From: Acidobacteria bacterium Mor1
Lineage (GTDB): Bacteria > Acidobacteriota > Polarisedimenticolia > Polarisedimenticolales > Polarisedimenticolaceae
Direction of reading: 5' to 3'
Assembly (NCBI GenBank): GCA_001664505.1
Contig: CP011806.1
Coordinates: 103,642 to 167,641 of the forward strand
DNA: 64,000 nucleotides
Of the stretch, positions 1 through 8,918 are shown piece after piece. Within the stretch, counting starts at the first letter, position 1. Every line of letters starts with the position of its first letter. A program made the position numbers and the translations under genes. The notes below the pieces were generated by a model. That model searched no databases. It was not told the origin of the DNA and saw only the letters and a program-made list of their open reading frames with translations.

Positions 1-1
1 C

Positions 2-2386
2 CTCAGCCTGCTCGGATCCGAGAGCGACGAGAGCGCGACGATCCTGGGCCAGCCGCTGACCCTCGCCGACCTGGCGGTGGCTCAGCGCGCCGTGTTCCAC
101 GGCGGGCTGGCCGAGCCCTACATGAGCCTCGATCGCTCCCAGAGTCCCCAGACCGCCTGGGTCAACTACGGCGGCCGCCTGCGGGACACCCGGATCGGCT
201 GGGTCAGCCTGCTCTGCGACATCCGCTTCAAGACCTTCAGTCAGGGGCTCGGGCTCTACGAGGACACCGACCTGCGCGACTCGATCCGGGCGCGGGTCCC
301 CGGGTTCCGCACCCACCTCGAACGCTTTGCCGCCGACGAGCGTGCCTCCGACGTCAACAGCCAGCAGACCCGCCTCTGGTTCTATCCGGACAAGGTCGAT
401 CTGACGATCTCGCCTCAGGGCGACGTGCTGGTGCTGCGCAACGTGCGGATGAGTGCGGCGTCGGAGCGAGTCGCCGAGGCGACCCAGGCGGGCGAGCAGA
501 CTCAGGCCCCCTGGACGCTCCAGACCGTCGCCGACGTCGACGCCCGTTACGACGCGCTGGCCGGGCTGTTCCCCGAGCTCCACGACCTGGACCGCGCCGT
601 CAGCCTGCTGGCGCTGTTCACCTGGCTCAAGCAGCTTTCCGACGCCGGGCGCACGATTCCTGATGTCGACGCGCTGCTCGACGTCGAGTTGCCGGCGGCT
701 CCGACCCCCAGGGAGTTTCCGCGCTTGCTGGCCTTCAACGCCCTGCCGGCAGCGGGCTCGCAGAACCCCGTCGAGGTGTTCGACCGGGTCGAGATCGCCG
801 AGGCGTTGGAGCGGTTGCGCCCGTCGTACGGCCGCCTCGATCCTGCTCAGCGATTGGAGCGGGCCCTGGATGGCCTCGATGCCTCGGTGCCGCAACACTC
901 GACATTCATGAGTGAGGTGCGGGAAGCGGATCTTCAGGGCGCAGGCCCGGGTATCGTCGATCTACTGGCCCACCGTGCCGAACGGCTGCGCATGCACGAC
1001 ACGGTGCTCAAGACCTTGCCCGAGGAACAGCGCCGTGGACTGGTCGAGCGCCAGCGCGGCGGTGAGGCCATGCGGGTTTTCAGCGTCGGGATCGGCGGAA
1101 TCGATCTGGGCATGGGTCGGGTGATGCGGCGAGCCTCGGGGCGCAGTAGCGGCCTCGGTTGGGGAGGTGCCGCGGCAGGAGCCGCCCCTTCCGCCCCGGT
1201 AGTGACTCGGCGCGCCGCACCGAAGGCTCCTCCCGTCGACGGCTCCGCAGGTTCCGGGGCGGACTCCACCGGTTTGCCCCCGGGGATCGCCATGCGGCCT
1301 CATGCCGAGGGCTCGCCCGAAGGGGTTGCGGTGCTGTTCCCCGACGCTTCCGAAGGGCGGGCTCGCGAACTCTGGCGCAAGCCCGACGGCACCGTCGATA
1401 CGGTTCAGCGCTGGGAAGGGGAGCGCCTGTTGCGCTACCGCTTCGACGTGCGCAAGTCGGTGCTGCGGGTGATCCCTCAGCCGGTTCCCGGTCCGCTGGA
1501 CCTGGCCGAGGTGCCGCTTCTTCCGCGAAGCGTACCCCCGGCGACGGTGTTGATGACGCTGTTGCCGCCGGACCAACCGGATGCCCAGCCGACCGAAGAC
1601 CTTCCGCTGCGTCTGGTGGCCCAGGTCAACGGCGAGGTGGTCGATCGCTTCGGCAGCTACCCCCGCCGCATCCTCGAACGTGCGGTCCTCGGGCCGGCGG
1701 CGCTTCCGCCGGGCGCTCGGGCGCTTCCCGGCTTGAACCCGTTGCCCACGACCCTCGGGCAGGCGGATCACATGCTGATCCGCTTGCAGCCGGAGCAACG
1801 CTATGCCCCGTGGATCGGCGATCGCCCCGGGCGTGCCGGCGAGGAGAACCCGCTGCAGCTGGCGCGGGGTCTGCGGGACTGGTGGCGTGACGAGGGGCCG
1901 ACGGTGGCGCTCTTCCGTGACGACGCTTCTCTGGATCGCTGGGCCGGTGCGCCGCGCCCGACCTCGAAGGCGCTCTTGGTCCTGCCGGAAGATGGCTTCG
2001 CAGCACCGTTCTCCGATCTTCGCGCGGAGATCGCCGACGCGTGGCCCGGACCCGTGGCGTCGACGCTCCCCAAGAAGCTGCCGGACACGGTGGTGCTGGT
2101 CAGCGCCGAAGATCCCGGCGTCGTTGCCGGACGGCTGGCCCGCATGTCGGCTCGCCCGGAGTTGAAGGGCAAGTTGCTCGCCGGCTGGTCGCTGCTCGGC
2201 CCGCTGCGGGAGGATCTGCCGGCGCGGCTGCTCGGTTCGGGTATCGCCGGTTTCGGTCTGGCCAGCGGCAACGCCGGCGACCTGCGCCGGGCGCCGGAGC
2301 TCCTGAGCACGTTCGGCGATGCGCTGCCCAAGAAAGGGGAGCGCCGGGTCGAGGCCTACCCCGGCCCCTTCGTCTGGATCTACTGA
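2..2386 (+). CDS. uncharacterised large protein, 5' end outside window
   Basis: The reading frame is open from the first complete codon at position 2 to a TGA at 2384-2386, so 794 residues are visible and the true start lies upstream. A GTG at 77 is the first possible start inside the window, but the 25 codons before it are open and look like ordinary coding sequence. The N-terminal part (about residues 20-150) is a folded-looking region rich in Asp, Leu and aromatic residues. It is followed by an Ala/Pro/Gly-rich linker (about 380-430) and a C-terminal alpha/beta-like region that ends in an aromatic FVWIY. There is no transmembrane segment in the visible part. I do not recognise the family. 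The next gene is convergent. Confidence 0.75.
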   Translation, partial: LSLLGSESDESATILGQPLTLADLAVAQRAVFHGGLAEPYMSLDRSQSPQTAWVNYGGRLRDTRIGWVSLLCDIRFKTFSQGLGLYEDTDLRDSIRARVPGFRTHLERFAADERASDVNSQQTRLWFYPDKVDLTISPQGDVLVLRNVRMSAASERVAEATQAGEQTQAPWTLQTVADVDARYDALAGLFPELHDLDRAVSLLALFTWLKQLSDAGRTIPDVDALLDVELPAAPTPREFPRLLAFNALPAAGSQNPVEVFDRVEIAEALERLRPSYGRLDPAQRLERALDGLDASVPQHSTFMSEVREADLQGAGPGIVDLLAHRAERLRMHDTVLKTLPEEQRRGLVERQRGGEAMRVFSVGIGGIDLGMGRVMRRASGRSSGLGWGGAAAGAAPSAPVVTRRAAPKAPPVDGSAGSGADSTGLPPGIAMRPHAEGSPEGVAVLFPDASEGRARELWRKPDGTVDTVQRWEGERLLRYRFDVRKSVLRVIPQPVPGPLDLAEVPLLPRSVPPATVLMTLLPPDQPDAQPTEDLPLRLVAQVNGEVVDRFGSYPRRILERAVLGPAALPPGARALPGLNPLPTTLGQADHMLIRLQPEQRYAPWIGDRPGRAGEENPLQLARGLRDWWRDEGPTVALFRDDASLDRWAGAPRPTSKALLVLPEDGFAAPFSDLRAEIADAWPGPVASTLPKKLPDTVVLVSAEDPGVVAGRLARMSARPELKGKLLAGWSLLGPLREDLPARLLGSGIAGFGLASGNAGDLRRAPELLSTFGDALPKKGERRVEAYPGPFVWIY

Positions 2387-2407
2387 GCCGCGTCTTCCCG
2401 GGTCCGG

Positions 2408-3013
2408 CTAGAAATCCGCCGTGAAGTGATGCCATCCACCGGTAATGGGCTCGATGGACCTCAGTTGGTACTCGTCGAGCAGGACCGAAGGTGTCGTTGT
2501 CCCCTCGGGCAAGAAGAGCAGCCCCTGGGCGCTGTCGCCGAACACATAGGCCAGAACCGTGTGGTCCGAACGGGTCACGATGCGATCGAACCCGAGTGAG
2601 GCCAGCCAGGTGCCGCAGTGGAAGAAGGTCCTCGGCTCGGCAGGTGGCGGGCCGTTGTAGCTCAACCACCGGAGCTGCTCGCTGTGGAGTTCGACGAAGC
2701 TGCGGTGCGCAAGCCGTTGGACACTCGGGGCCAGAACCCAGAGCAGCAGGGCGAGCAATGCCGTTGCGACAGCGGCGGTGCGGGCGCCTCGAGGGGGCAC
2801 CAACCACGCGACGACGTAGGCCGCTGCCAGGGTCGGCAGGACGAACAGGGAGCAGGCCCGGATCGCCCACCACCAATCTCCCGCCCAGAGCGGGGCAACC
2901 CAGGACACGTAGGCGACCAAGCCTGCGACAACCAGCGCAAGCAGGGTCATCGCTCGTAGCGCCACCGTCCGGTGGATCCGGTGTCCCGGACCGAGGCGCG
3001 GGCGCTCGCTCAT
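2408..3013 (-). CDS. small hypothetical membrane protein
   Basis: The product is 201 aa. The N-terminal half carries about three hydrophobic helices (residues about 20-40, 48-70 and 78-96), and the C-terminal half is a soluble domain of about 100 residues. The ATG at 3013 overlaps the TGA of the upstream XRE-type regulator by four bases (ATGA), so the two are co-transcribed and translationally coupled. I do not recognise the family. The pairing suggests that the membrane protein and the regulator act together, perhaps as a sensor or target, but nothing in the sequence shows the function. Confidence 0.8.
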   Translation of the reverse strand: MSERPRLGPGHRIHRTVALRAMTLLALVVAGLVAYVSWVAPLWAGDWWWAIRACSLFVLPTLAAAYVVAWLVPPRGARTAAVATALLALLLWVLAPSVQRLAHRSFVELHSEQLRWLSYNGPPPAEPRTFFHCGTWLASLGFDRIVTRSDHTVLAYVFGDSAQGLLFLPEGTTTPSVLLDEYQLRSIEPITGGWHHFTADF

Positions 3014-3741
3014 CGACGTAGGTCGGCGAAGAAGGAGGGCTCCCAGGGGCGCACCGCCATCACCGAACTACAGGCGACGCGATCCTCCCGGGGGAGGTTC
3101 GCGTCGTGCCGGACTCCTTCCTCGAACTCCCGGGCCAGATCGTCGATGCCCTGGCGTAGCCGGTCCAGGGTCGCGCGGGAAACCAGGCCGCTCACGAAGC
3201 GTTGGGCCTCCTCGTTGCCGCTGAAGTCGCTGTCGAGAAACTCGACCTGAACCTGTTCGCGGAACAGGCGCTCCACCGGGCCTCCGGGCCGCCACGAGAA
3301 GTTCCGGGCGGTCAGCAGCTTGATCCGATTGAGCGGGCGAAGCTCGATGATCTCGAGTCTGTCCAGCCGAACCAGCAGGCGCTGTGCCTCGGAGCGGGAG
3401 ACCCGGAAGCTCTCGCAGATGTCGAAGGGGCCCGCGCCGCTGAGCAACATGTACATCTGCAGCAGCAGTTTGGGATTGGAGACCAGCGCCTTTTCCTGTT
3501 CGTGGGTCAGCGCCGTCAGGTACTCCCGCTGAGCTTCCATCCGGCCGACCAGTTCGGCGAAGGAGGTGCCGGCGAGTTCGCAAACCTGTTCCAGTCGACG
3601 GACCGACAGGGACTCCTGGGCGAACAGCCGCTTCACGCTGGCCTCGCTGAGGGAAAGGTGCCGCGCGACATCGGCGTAGGTGCGGCCCGCCTCGCGGAGG
3701 CAGCGCTTGAGTTCGGCGTGGATGCGGGATGTCTCGGCCAT
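3010..3741 (-). CDS. XRE-type helix-turn-helix transcriptional regulator
   Basis: The product is 243 aa. Residues about 5-60 form a Cro/CI-like HTH with the pattern TYADVARHLSLSEASVKRLF, then a predominantly helical ligand or dimerisation region. It resembles a family of about 250-aa XRE regulators common in proteobacteria. The start at 3741 is chosen because AGGAGG lies four bases upstream (minus strand). A longer form beginning at 3768 would run into the inverted repeat described separately. It is coupled by an ATGA overlap to a small membrane protein. A perfect AT-rich inverted repeat about 21 bp upstream of the start suggests autoregulation. Effector and targets are unknown. Confidence 0.87.
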   Translation of the reverse strand: MAETSRIHAELKRCLREAGRTYADVARHLSLSEASVKRLFAQESLSVRRLEQVCELAGTSFAELVGRMEAQREYLTALTHEQEKALVSNPKLLLQMYMLLSGAGPFDICESFRVSRSEAQRLLVRLDRLEIIELRPLNRIKLLTARNFSWRPGGPVERLFREQVQVEFLDSDFSGNEEAQRFVSGLVSRATLDRLRQGIDDLAREFEEGVRHDANLPREDRVACSSVMAVRPWEPSFFADLRR

Positions 3742-3761
3742 GGGCCCTCCTGAGATTGAAA

Positions 3762-3778
3762 GTATCATATTTTGATAC
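3762..3778. promoter_or_regulatory. inverted repeat, candidate operator of the XRE regulator
   Basis: GTATCA and TGATAC are perfect 6-bp half-sites separated by TATTT. The site is a strikingly AT-rich island in high-GC sequence, in the divergent intergenic region 21 bp upstream of the regulator start and about 85 bp upstream of the DUF2339 gene. Position and symmetry fit an operator for the neighbouring HTH protein. Binding itself is inferred. Confidence 0.5.
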
Positions 3779-3863
3779 GTGGCGGGCTTCAGATCGAGAC
3801 AATCGCTTCAGCTGTGGCTTCTGGTGCGACTTCACCCGATCCTCCATCTCAGGAGGAAGCACC

Positions 3864-6521
3864 ATGCTGTTGCTGCTCTGGGCCCTGGTGGTTGGAATCG
3901 GGTTGCTGGTCGTCATCGAGCGCGACCGCTTGCTCTCCCGCATACGCGCTGTCGAGCTGGAACTGGCCGGCGTGAAGGCGGCCCGTAACGCAGCCGGCAA
4001 CGCAGCCGACCCGCACGCGGTGGCGACAAAGGCAAGGGCCGTGGAGCCGCAGGTCCGTCCCGTGGCCCCGAAACCGGCGAGCCCAGTGGTGCAGCCGATG
4101 CCACCCCTGCGTCCGACCCCGCCGTCGTCTCCGACGCAAACGTCGGGAGCCGCGCCGGCGAATGCGGGTTCGCCTTCGCAGCCGGATCGGTCCGCTGCGT
4201 CCGCGCCTTCGACGCCGCCTCCCGCGCGGCGCCCGGCGGTTGCAAGCGGCGATGATCTTTCGTCCCGACTACCGTCGATCAACGTCCCGGCGGTTGCCGG
4301 AATCGTGATCTCCCTGATCGGGTTCTCCTTCCTGCTCAAGCTTGCTATCGACTTCGGCTGGCTGGCGTTGCCCATTGAACTGCGGCACCTGCTGGTCGCC
4401 GCGTGCGGCGCCGCTTTCATCGCGATCGGGTGGTATCGGCGCGAGGCGCATGTCGCCTTTTCCCGGACCCTTCTCGGCGGCGGCTGGGCGACCATCTCCC
4501 TCACGATCTACAGCGCCGTCCTGGCCTTCGAGATTCTCGACCCGGCAGTAGGTTTCGGGCTCCTGTCACTCTCGGTTGCCGCCGCCGGGGCACTGGCCTC
4601 CCGGTTGCGGTCCCGAACCCTGGCGGTGTTGGCCCTCTGTGGAGGCATCGTTGCGCCGCTGCTGTTGCTCGAGGGAGGGGTGCCGCTGCCTTCGGTTCTG
4701 GCTTACTACGCGGTGTTTTCCGCGGCGGGGCTAGGCCTGTCGCTGCGCCATGACTGGCCGCTGCTTCACCTGATGGCGTTCATCGGCACCTTCGGTTCTG
4801 CAGCGCTCTGGATCGTGGGGAAGACCCTGCTCCTCAGCATCGGTTTCGGGTTTGCTTCCCAGTTCTGGATTTCCGTACTGTTCGCGCTCTACCTCGGCAT
4901 CGTCTTGATCTCGGTGCTCCGCCGGGATCGCGCGGTGGTACACGGCGTGGAACGGGTCCTGCTCTTCGCGGTCCCTTCCGCGACCCTGTTCCTGTTCGCC
5001 GTGGGCGGTCTCGACGGTGACGCCCTGGCGATTCGCTCGCTGATGCTGGCCGCGGTCTACGCCGGGGTGACCTTCGCGATCAGGTCCGGCATCGAGTTGA
5101 AGCAGGGGGCTCGCGGGCTGGCCTGGGGGCTGGCAGCGTTGGCGATTCCCTTCGGCCTGGAAGGCAGGACGCTTGTCGTCGCCATGGCGACCTTTGCCGC
5201 CGTGCAGATCTTCACCGCGCTGCGTGCGCAGCGGATCCGCTACGTGCAAACCGCGGTGGCCATGCTGGTGCTGACGGCCCTCTACCACGGGACCGGTTAC
5301 TTCGGCTCGTTGGGATCAGGAGCGTTCCCCGATACCCGCTGGCTGACCGGAGCGTGGCTCGCCGGCTGCGCATTCTTTGCCGCTGCCTGCATCGACCGCA
5401 AGGGCACTGCGGGCCCGCTCTCGGGGGGGCTCGCTTTCTGCGTCGGTGTCGTGGTCTGGCTGTCGGCAGGAACTCTGGAAATCTCCCGGCTGTTCGAAGG
5501 CCCGCGGCTCTTGCACACGTTGTTGCTGTTCATCGGGTGCTCGGCGCTGGTCGCTCACGCTTCGGTGTGGCTGCGCGCCCGGCGCTGGCTGCTCGGCTAT
5601 TCACCCCTGCTCGTCGGATTCGCGGCCTGGTCGCTGGTGACCATGCCGCATCCGGGTGCCGGGGTCGGCTGGGTCGCCTGGATCGTCGCCCTGGCAGCTT
5701 TGGCCTGGATCTCACGGGAGGAGGCATCCCGGTCGGCCGCGTATCCGGTGTTCCTGCTTCACGCGCTGTCCCTGATCCTCGGTCTGACCGAGATCCATCA
5801 CTGGCTCGACCTGGCTCTCGAGGGTGCCTGGCCGCTGGCCCTGGTGTGCGGACTGCTCGTCGCCTGGGTCGTCTGGGGCGTGGCTCGCCGCGGTGGCCGG
5901 CCGGTGTTTCGCGATGGACTGCTGCCTGTGTCGGTGCCGGCCCTTCTGGCGCTGGTCGGTGTGTTGCAGCTCAGCCCGGGCTCCGCTTCGCCGCTTCCGT
6001 TCCTGCCGGTCCTGAATCCGGTCGATCTGGCTCTGGGGGCGGCGATTCTGGCGATCCTCCAGGTGGGTCACCTCCTGGGTCAGGGACGTCTGTTCGGCGG
6101 GTGGATGCGCATCGTCGTCTGGGCTGGAGTGACCATGACGGTGTTGCGTACGGTGCATCACTACGGCGGGGTCAAGTTCGACATCGCGTCCCTGTTTCTC
6201 TCCGAGCTGGCTCAGACCTCGTTGACCATCGCCTGGGCGGTGATGGGACTCTGCGCCATGGCCACCGCCGCGCGTCGCGGCGGGCGCACGTTGTGGACCG
6301 GCGGCGCGGTGCTGATGGCGCTGGTGGTGGTCAAGCTGTTCCTGATCGACCTGGCCGGCCTGGATGCCCCTGCGCGGATCGTCTCCTTCCTGGGTGTCGG
6401 AGCGCTGCTGCTGCTGATCGGCTACCTGGCCCCGGTGCCGCCCCGGGAGACCGAGGACCTCCCTTCGACGGGCGGCCCCGGCCCGGTGGAGCCGGCGGGG
6501 GCGGGAGCCGACGCGGCCTGA
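3864..6521 (+). CDS. DUF2339 family multi-spanning membrane protein
   Basis: The product is 885 aa. An N-terminal helix (about residues 2-20) and a coiled-coil-like segment are followed by a Pro/Ala-rich linker (about 45-135). Some two dozen hydrophobic helices then run to the C terminus. This layout (coil, proline-rich linker, very many helices) is that of the DUF2339 family, an integral membrane group of unknown function. The start is ATG 3864, with AGGAGG at 3851-3856. An open frame reaches upstream to 3729 but has no ribosome-binding site and reads through the operator island. A 9-bp hairpin spans the stop codon. Confidence 0.88.
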   Translation: MLLLLWALVVGIGLLVVIERDRLLSRIRAVELELAGVKAARNAAGNAADPHAVATKARAVEPQVRPVAPKPASPVVQPMPPLRPTPPSSPTQTSGAAPANAGSPSQPDRSAASAPSTPPPARRPAVASGDDLSSRLPSINVPAVAGIVISLIGFSFLLKLAIDFGWLALPIELRHLLVAACGAAFIAIGWYRREAHVAFSRTLLGGGWATISLTIYSAVLAFEILDPAVGFGLLSLSVAAAGALASRLRSRTLAVLALCGGIVAPLLLLEGGVPLPSVLAYYAVFSAAGLGLSLRHDWPLLHLMAFIGTFGSAALWIVGKTLLLSIGFGFASQFWISVLFALYLGIVLISVLRRDRAVVHGVERVLLFAVPSATLFLFAVGGLDGDALAIRSLMLAAVYAGVTFAIRSGIELKQGARGLAWGLAALAIPFGLEGRTLVVAMATFAAVQIFTALRAQRIRYVQTAVAMLVLTALYHGTGYFGSLGSGAFPDTRWLTGAWLAGCAFFAAACIDRKGTAGPLSGGLAFCVGVVVWLSAGTLEISRLFEGPRLLHTLLLFIGCSALVAHASVWLRARRWLLGYSPLLVGFAAWSLVTMPHPGAGVGWVAWIVALAALAWISREEASRSAAYPVFLLHALSLILGLTEIHHWLDLALEGAWPLALVCGLLVAWVVWGVARRGGRPVFRDGLLPVSVPALLALVGVLQLSPGSASPLPFLPVLNPVDLALGAAILAILQVGHLLGQGRLFGGWMRIVVWAGVTMTVLRTVHHYGGVKFDIASLFLSELAQTSLTIAWAVMGLCAMATAARRGGRTLWTGGAVLMALVVVKLFLIDLAGLDAPARIVSFLGVGALLLLIGYLAPVPPRETEDLPSTGGPGPVEPAGAGADAA

Positions 6522-6538
6522 TCCGTCGAATCAGGCCG
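6514..6538 (+). terminator. hairpin over the DUF2339 stop codon
   Basis: CGGCCTGAT and ATCAGGCCG form a perfect 9-bp stem with a 7-nt loop, and the TGA stop lies inside the 5' arm. There is no clear T-run after it, so it may be a weak or Rho-assisted terminator, or an mRNA 3'-end stabiliser. Confidence 0.4.
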
Positions 6539-6606
6539 GTCTCGTCCTTCGGGCCGCCCGGGCGTAGTAGAGACCGGCGGGTGGGCTACCGCGAAGGAGA
6601 GGCGAG

Positions 6607-7848
6607 ATGGTCAGACGGACAGGATGGGTGCTGCTGACACTTTGGTTTGTCGCCGGGGCAGCCTGGGCTCAACATCGGGCGGCAACCATGCCCGGCGGGG
6701 CGGCGACCTTCGAGATAACCGCCGAGAGCGGGACTCCCGACGTGCCGTTCAGCGAGATCAACCACCACGTGATCCTGCCGGTTTCGGTCAACGGTTCCGA
6801 ACCGCTGCGCGTGGTGCTCGATACCGGGATGCCGATGTCCGGACTGGTGCTCTACGGCGGAGAGCGGGCCGACAGCCTCGACCTGGACTTCGCCGAGGGA
6901 ATGGGGGTTGCCGTCGGCGGGGCGGGGGGCCACGGGGAACGGATGACCGCCCGGATGGCCCTCGACCAGCGGGTCGAGCTGCCGGGTGTGACCATCGACG
7001 GCATGCAGATCGTGGTGCTTCCCGAGTTCGATCACCCGGTGGGCTATCACGACGGCATCATCGGGGCGACGCTGTTCGAACGCTTCGTCGTCGAGCTGGA
7101 CAACCAGCGTAAGCGGATGCGGCTTCACGAGCCGGCGACCTACAAGGCAGCCGAAGGCGCACGGTCCGTCGAGCTCGAGATGCGCGGCAACATGCCCTTC
7201 GTCGACGCCGGTGTCCGAATCGACGCGGCAGGCAAGAGCCGGCCGGTCCACCTGGTGGTCGATCTCGGCGCGGGGCACGCCCTGTCTCTCAACACCGGCT
7301 CGGAAGGGGTCACGCTGCCCGCCGCGTCGGTCGAAACGGTGCTGGGCCGCGGACTGAGCGGTGAGATTCACGGCAAGGTCGGCCGTGTGGCCCACTTCGA
7401 TCTGGGCGGAGCGATCCTGGAGCAGGTCCTCACCTCGTTCCCGGTGGAGGAGCACCAGAACCCTCGCGGCATGGACTCCCGGGACGGCAACCTGGGCAAC
7501 GGCCTGCTGCGGCGTTTCAACGTGACCTTCGACTACAGCCGGCGTCGGATGCTGCTCGAGGACACCCCCGAGATGGGAGAGCCGTTCCTGTTCGACGGCT
7601 CGGGCCTGCGCCTGGAATCCCGGAACGGGGCTCTCCAGGTCACCGGGATCCTGGCAGGTTCCCCGGCGGCCGAGGCGGGGCTACGGGAAGGGGACCGCCT
7701 GCTGAGCCTGGATGGGGAGAGCGTGGCGGCCGGCGACCTCTACGACGTCCGGGAACAACTCCGGCGTTCGGGACGGCAGGTGAGTCTGACCTTCGGACGG
7801 GAAGAGAAACGGATCCCCGTCAAACTCGAACTGCGCGAGCTGGTCTGA
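6607..7848 (+). CDS. secreted retropepsin-like aspartyl protease with PDZ domain
   Basis: The product is 413 aa. A signal peptide (residues 1-21, cleavage after AWA) precedes a first aspartyl-protease half with VVLDTG (Asp72) and a second half with VVDLGAG (Asp219), the two catalytic-Asp lobes of a clan AA protease. A PDZ domain follows at about 325-400 (GSPAAEAGLREGDRLLSLDG). The second motif is D-L-G rather than D-T/S-G, which is common in bacterial members of this group. The protein should act in the periplasm or outside the cell; the substrate is unknown. The start at 6607 is supported by AAGGAG upstream. The gene is followed convergently by the HDOD gene. Confidence 0.87.
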   Translation: MVRRTGWVLLTLWFVAGAAWAQHRAATMPGGAATFEITAESGTPDVPFSEINHHVILPVSVNGSEPLRVVLDTGMPMSGLVLYGGERADSLDLDFAEGMGVAVGGAGGHGERMTARMALDQRVELPGVTIDGMQIVVLPEFDHPVGYHDGIIGATLFERFVVELDNQRKRMRLHEPATYKAAEGARSVELEMRGNMPFVDAGVRIDAAGKSRPVHLVVDLGAGHALSLNTGSEGVTLPAASVETVLGRGLSGEIHGKVGRVAHFDLGGAILEQVLTSFPVEEHQNPRGMDSRDGNLGNGLLRRFNVTFDYSRRRMLLEDTPEMGEPFLFDGSGLRLESRNGALQVTGILAGSPAAEAGLREGDRLLSLDGESVAAGDLYDVREQLRRSGRQVSLTFGREEKRIPVKLELRELV

Positions 7849-7878
7849 TTCGGCAGCGCTTCCCGCAAGTGGGCGATC

Positions 7879-8718
7879 TCAGGCGACGCTGAGTAGCTTC
7901 TTTTCCTCGTCGAGCTTCTCGACGATTTCCGCCGCCAGGTCGTCGAGCCGGGCCGGATCGATCGGAAGCATCAGCGTCGATTCGAGGTCGCCCAGATCAA
8001 GTTCCGGGTTCCGCTCGGGGCCCAGACCGTTCTTGACGCAGAGGCTGTTGGCCAGGCTGATGATCGCCACCAGGGTCGGGTCGACCTCGGCGCTCATAGG
8101 CTGGTGGTGTAGGCGCACCGCCTCCTGCAGTTCGGCGGTCAGGTTCCAACGGCCGACGATCACCGCGCCGATCTCGGTGTGGTCGAAGCCGAGCACGTCG
8201 GTCTCGGCGTCCACGAAGCTGGCGTTCTCGTTGTAGACCTGCTCCATCACGAGCTGGTACTCCTCGCCCATGTTGCTGTCCAGGGCGACCTTGCCGATGT
8301 CGTGGAGCAGTCCGCCGACGAACGCTTCCTCGGATGCGGGGTAACGGCACTCCTTGGCGATGGCCCGGGCGGCCAGAGCCACGGCGAGGGAGTGCTCCCA
8401 GAGGATCTTCTCCTTGAAGTTCGTCGAGCGCTTGTAGATCTCTTCGGTGGAGCTGGCCATCACGATCGAACGCAGGGTGTTGAAACCCAGGATCACGATG
8501 GCTCGGGAGAGGGTCGAGACGGTGCCCCGCACCCCGTAGAACGCCGAGTTGGAGATCCGCAGGATCTTGGCGGTCAGCGCCGGGTCGCGAAGCAGAACCT
8601 CTTCCAGGTCCTTGGTCCGGGTGTTGGGGTCGCGCACCATCTCCATCACCTTGACCGCGACCTGCGGCAGGGCTGGAAGATCTCCAACCTTGGAGGCGAT
8701 GAGTTCAGCTTTTTCCAT
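7879..8718 (-). CDS. HDOD domain protein
   Basis: The product is 279 aa and consists essentially of one HDOD domain (about residues 10-210), a catalytically divergent HD-related fold found in signalling proteins. Recognisable patterns are LPALPQVAVKVMEM near the N terminus, ILRISNSAFYG, and GLLHDIGK near residue 130. No receiver, GGDEF or kinase domain is attached. The family is linked to motility, biofilm and cyclic-di-GMP signalling, but the role here is not shown. The gene has its own leader of about 200 nt with a consensus -35 box (see the promoter entry) and only a weak GAGAG ribosome-binding site. Confidence 0.9.
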   Translation of the reverse strand: MEKAELIASKVGDLPALPQVAVKVMEMVRDPNTRTKDLEEVLLRDPALTAKILRISNSAFYGVRGTVSTLSRAIVILGFNTLRSIVMASSTEEIYKRSTNFKEKILWEHSLAVALAARAIAKECRYPASEEAFVGGLLHDIGKVALDSNMGEEYQLVMEQVYNENASFVDAETDVLGFDHTEIGAVIVGRWNLTAELQEAVRLHHQPMSAEVDPTLVAIISLANSLCVKNGLGPERNPELDLGDLESTLMLPIDPARLDDLAAEIVEKLDEEKKLLSVA

Positions 8719-8763
8719 GAATCTCTCGATTACTCTCGATGAATTTAGAGCCTACAAAGAGAA

Positions 8764-8792
8764 GAATTTGTTCTCCGGCGAGAGGATGTCAA
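8764..8792 (-). promoter_or_regulatory. candidate sigma-70 promoter of the HDOD gene
   Basis: On the minus strand a perfect TTGACA (8787-8792) is followed, after 17 nt, by AAATTC, with CAAATT and AATTCT in neighbouring registers. The -35 is consensus and the -10 is weak. It lies 46 bp upstream of the start codon at 8718, in an AT-rich patch. Just before the start there is a tandem direct repeat of CTCTCGAT (8723-8730 and 8733-8740, plus-strand reading) that duplicates the GAGAG ribosome-binding motif. Confidence 0.5.
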
Positions 8793-8848
8793 GCAACCGA
8801 GCACATCGATGTAACCGGCCTGACGCCGGGCGCTACCGGGGCCTCTGC

Positions 8849-8917
8849 GGGGCCGGGGGGCGGCCCCTGACGACCGGATTCGGGGCGGTCCCCGGCGGGC
8901 GGCAGGGCCCCCGCCGG
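8849..8917 (-). terminator. two GC-rich hairpins after the rhomboid gene
   Basis: Immediately after the rhomboid stop codon, CCGGCGGG (8892-8899) pairs perfectly with CCCGCCGG (8910-8917) across a 10-nt loop. Further downstream GGGGCCG (8849-8855) pairs with CGGCCCC (8861-8867). Neither is followed by a T-run, so termination would need Rho or the structures may protect the mRNA 3' end. The rest of 8719-8918 holds only the HDOD promoter region. Confidence 0.4.
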
Positions 8918-8918
8918 A

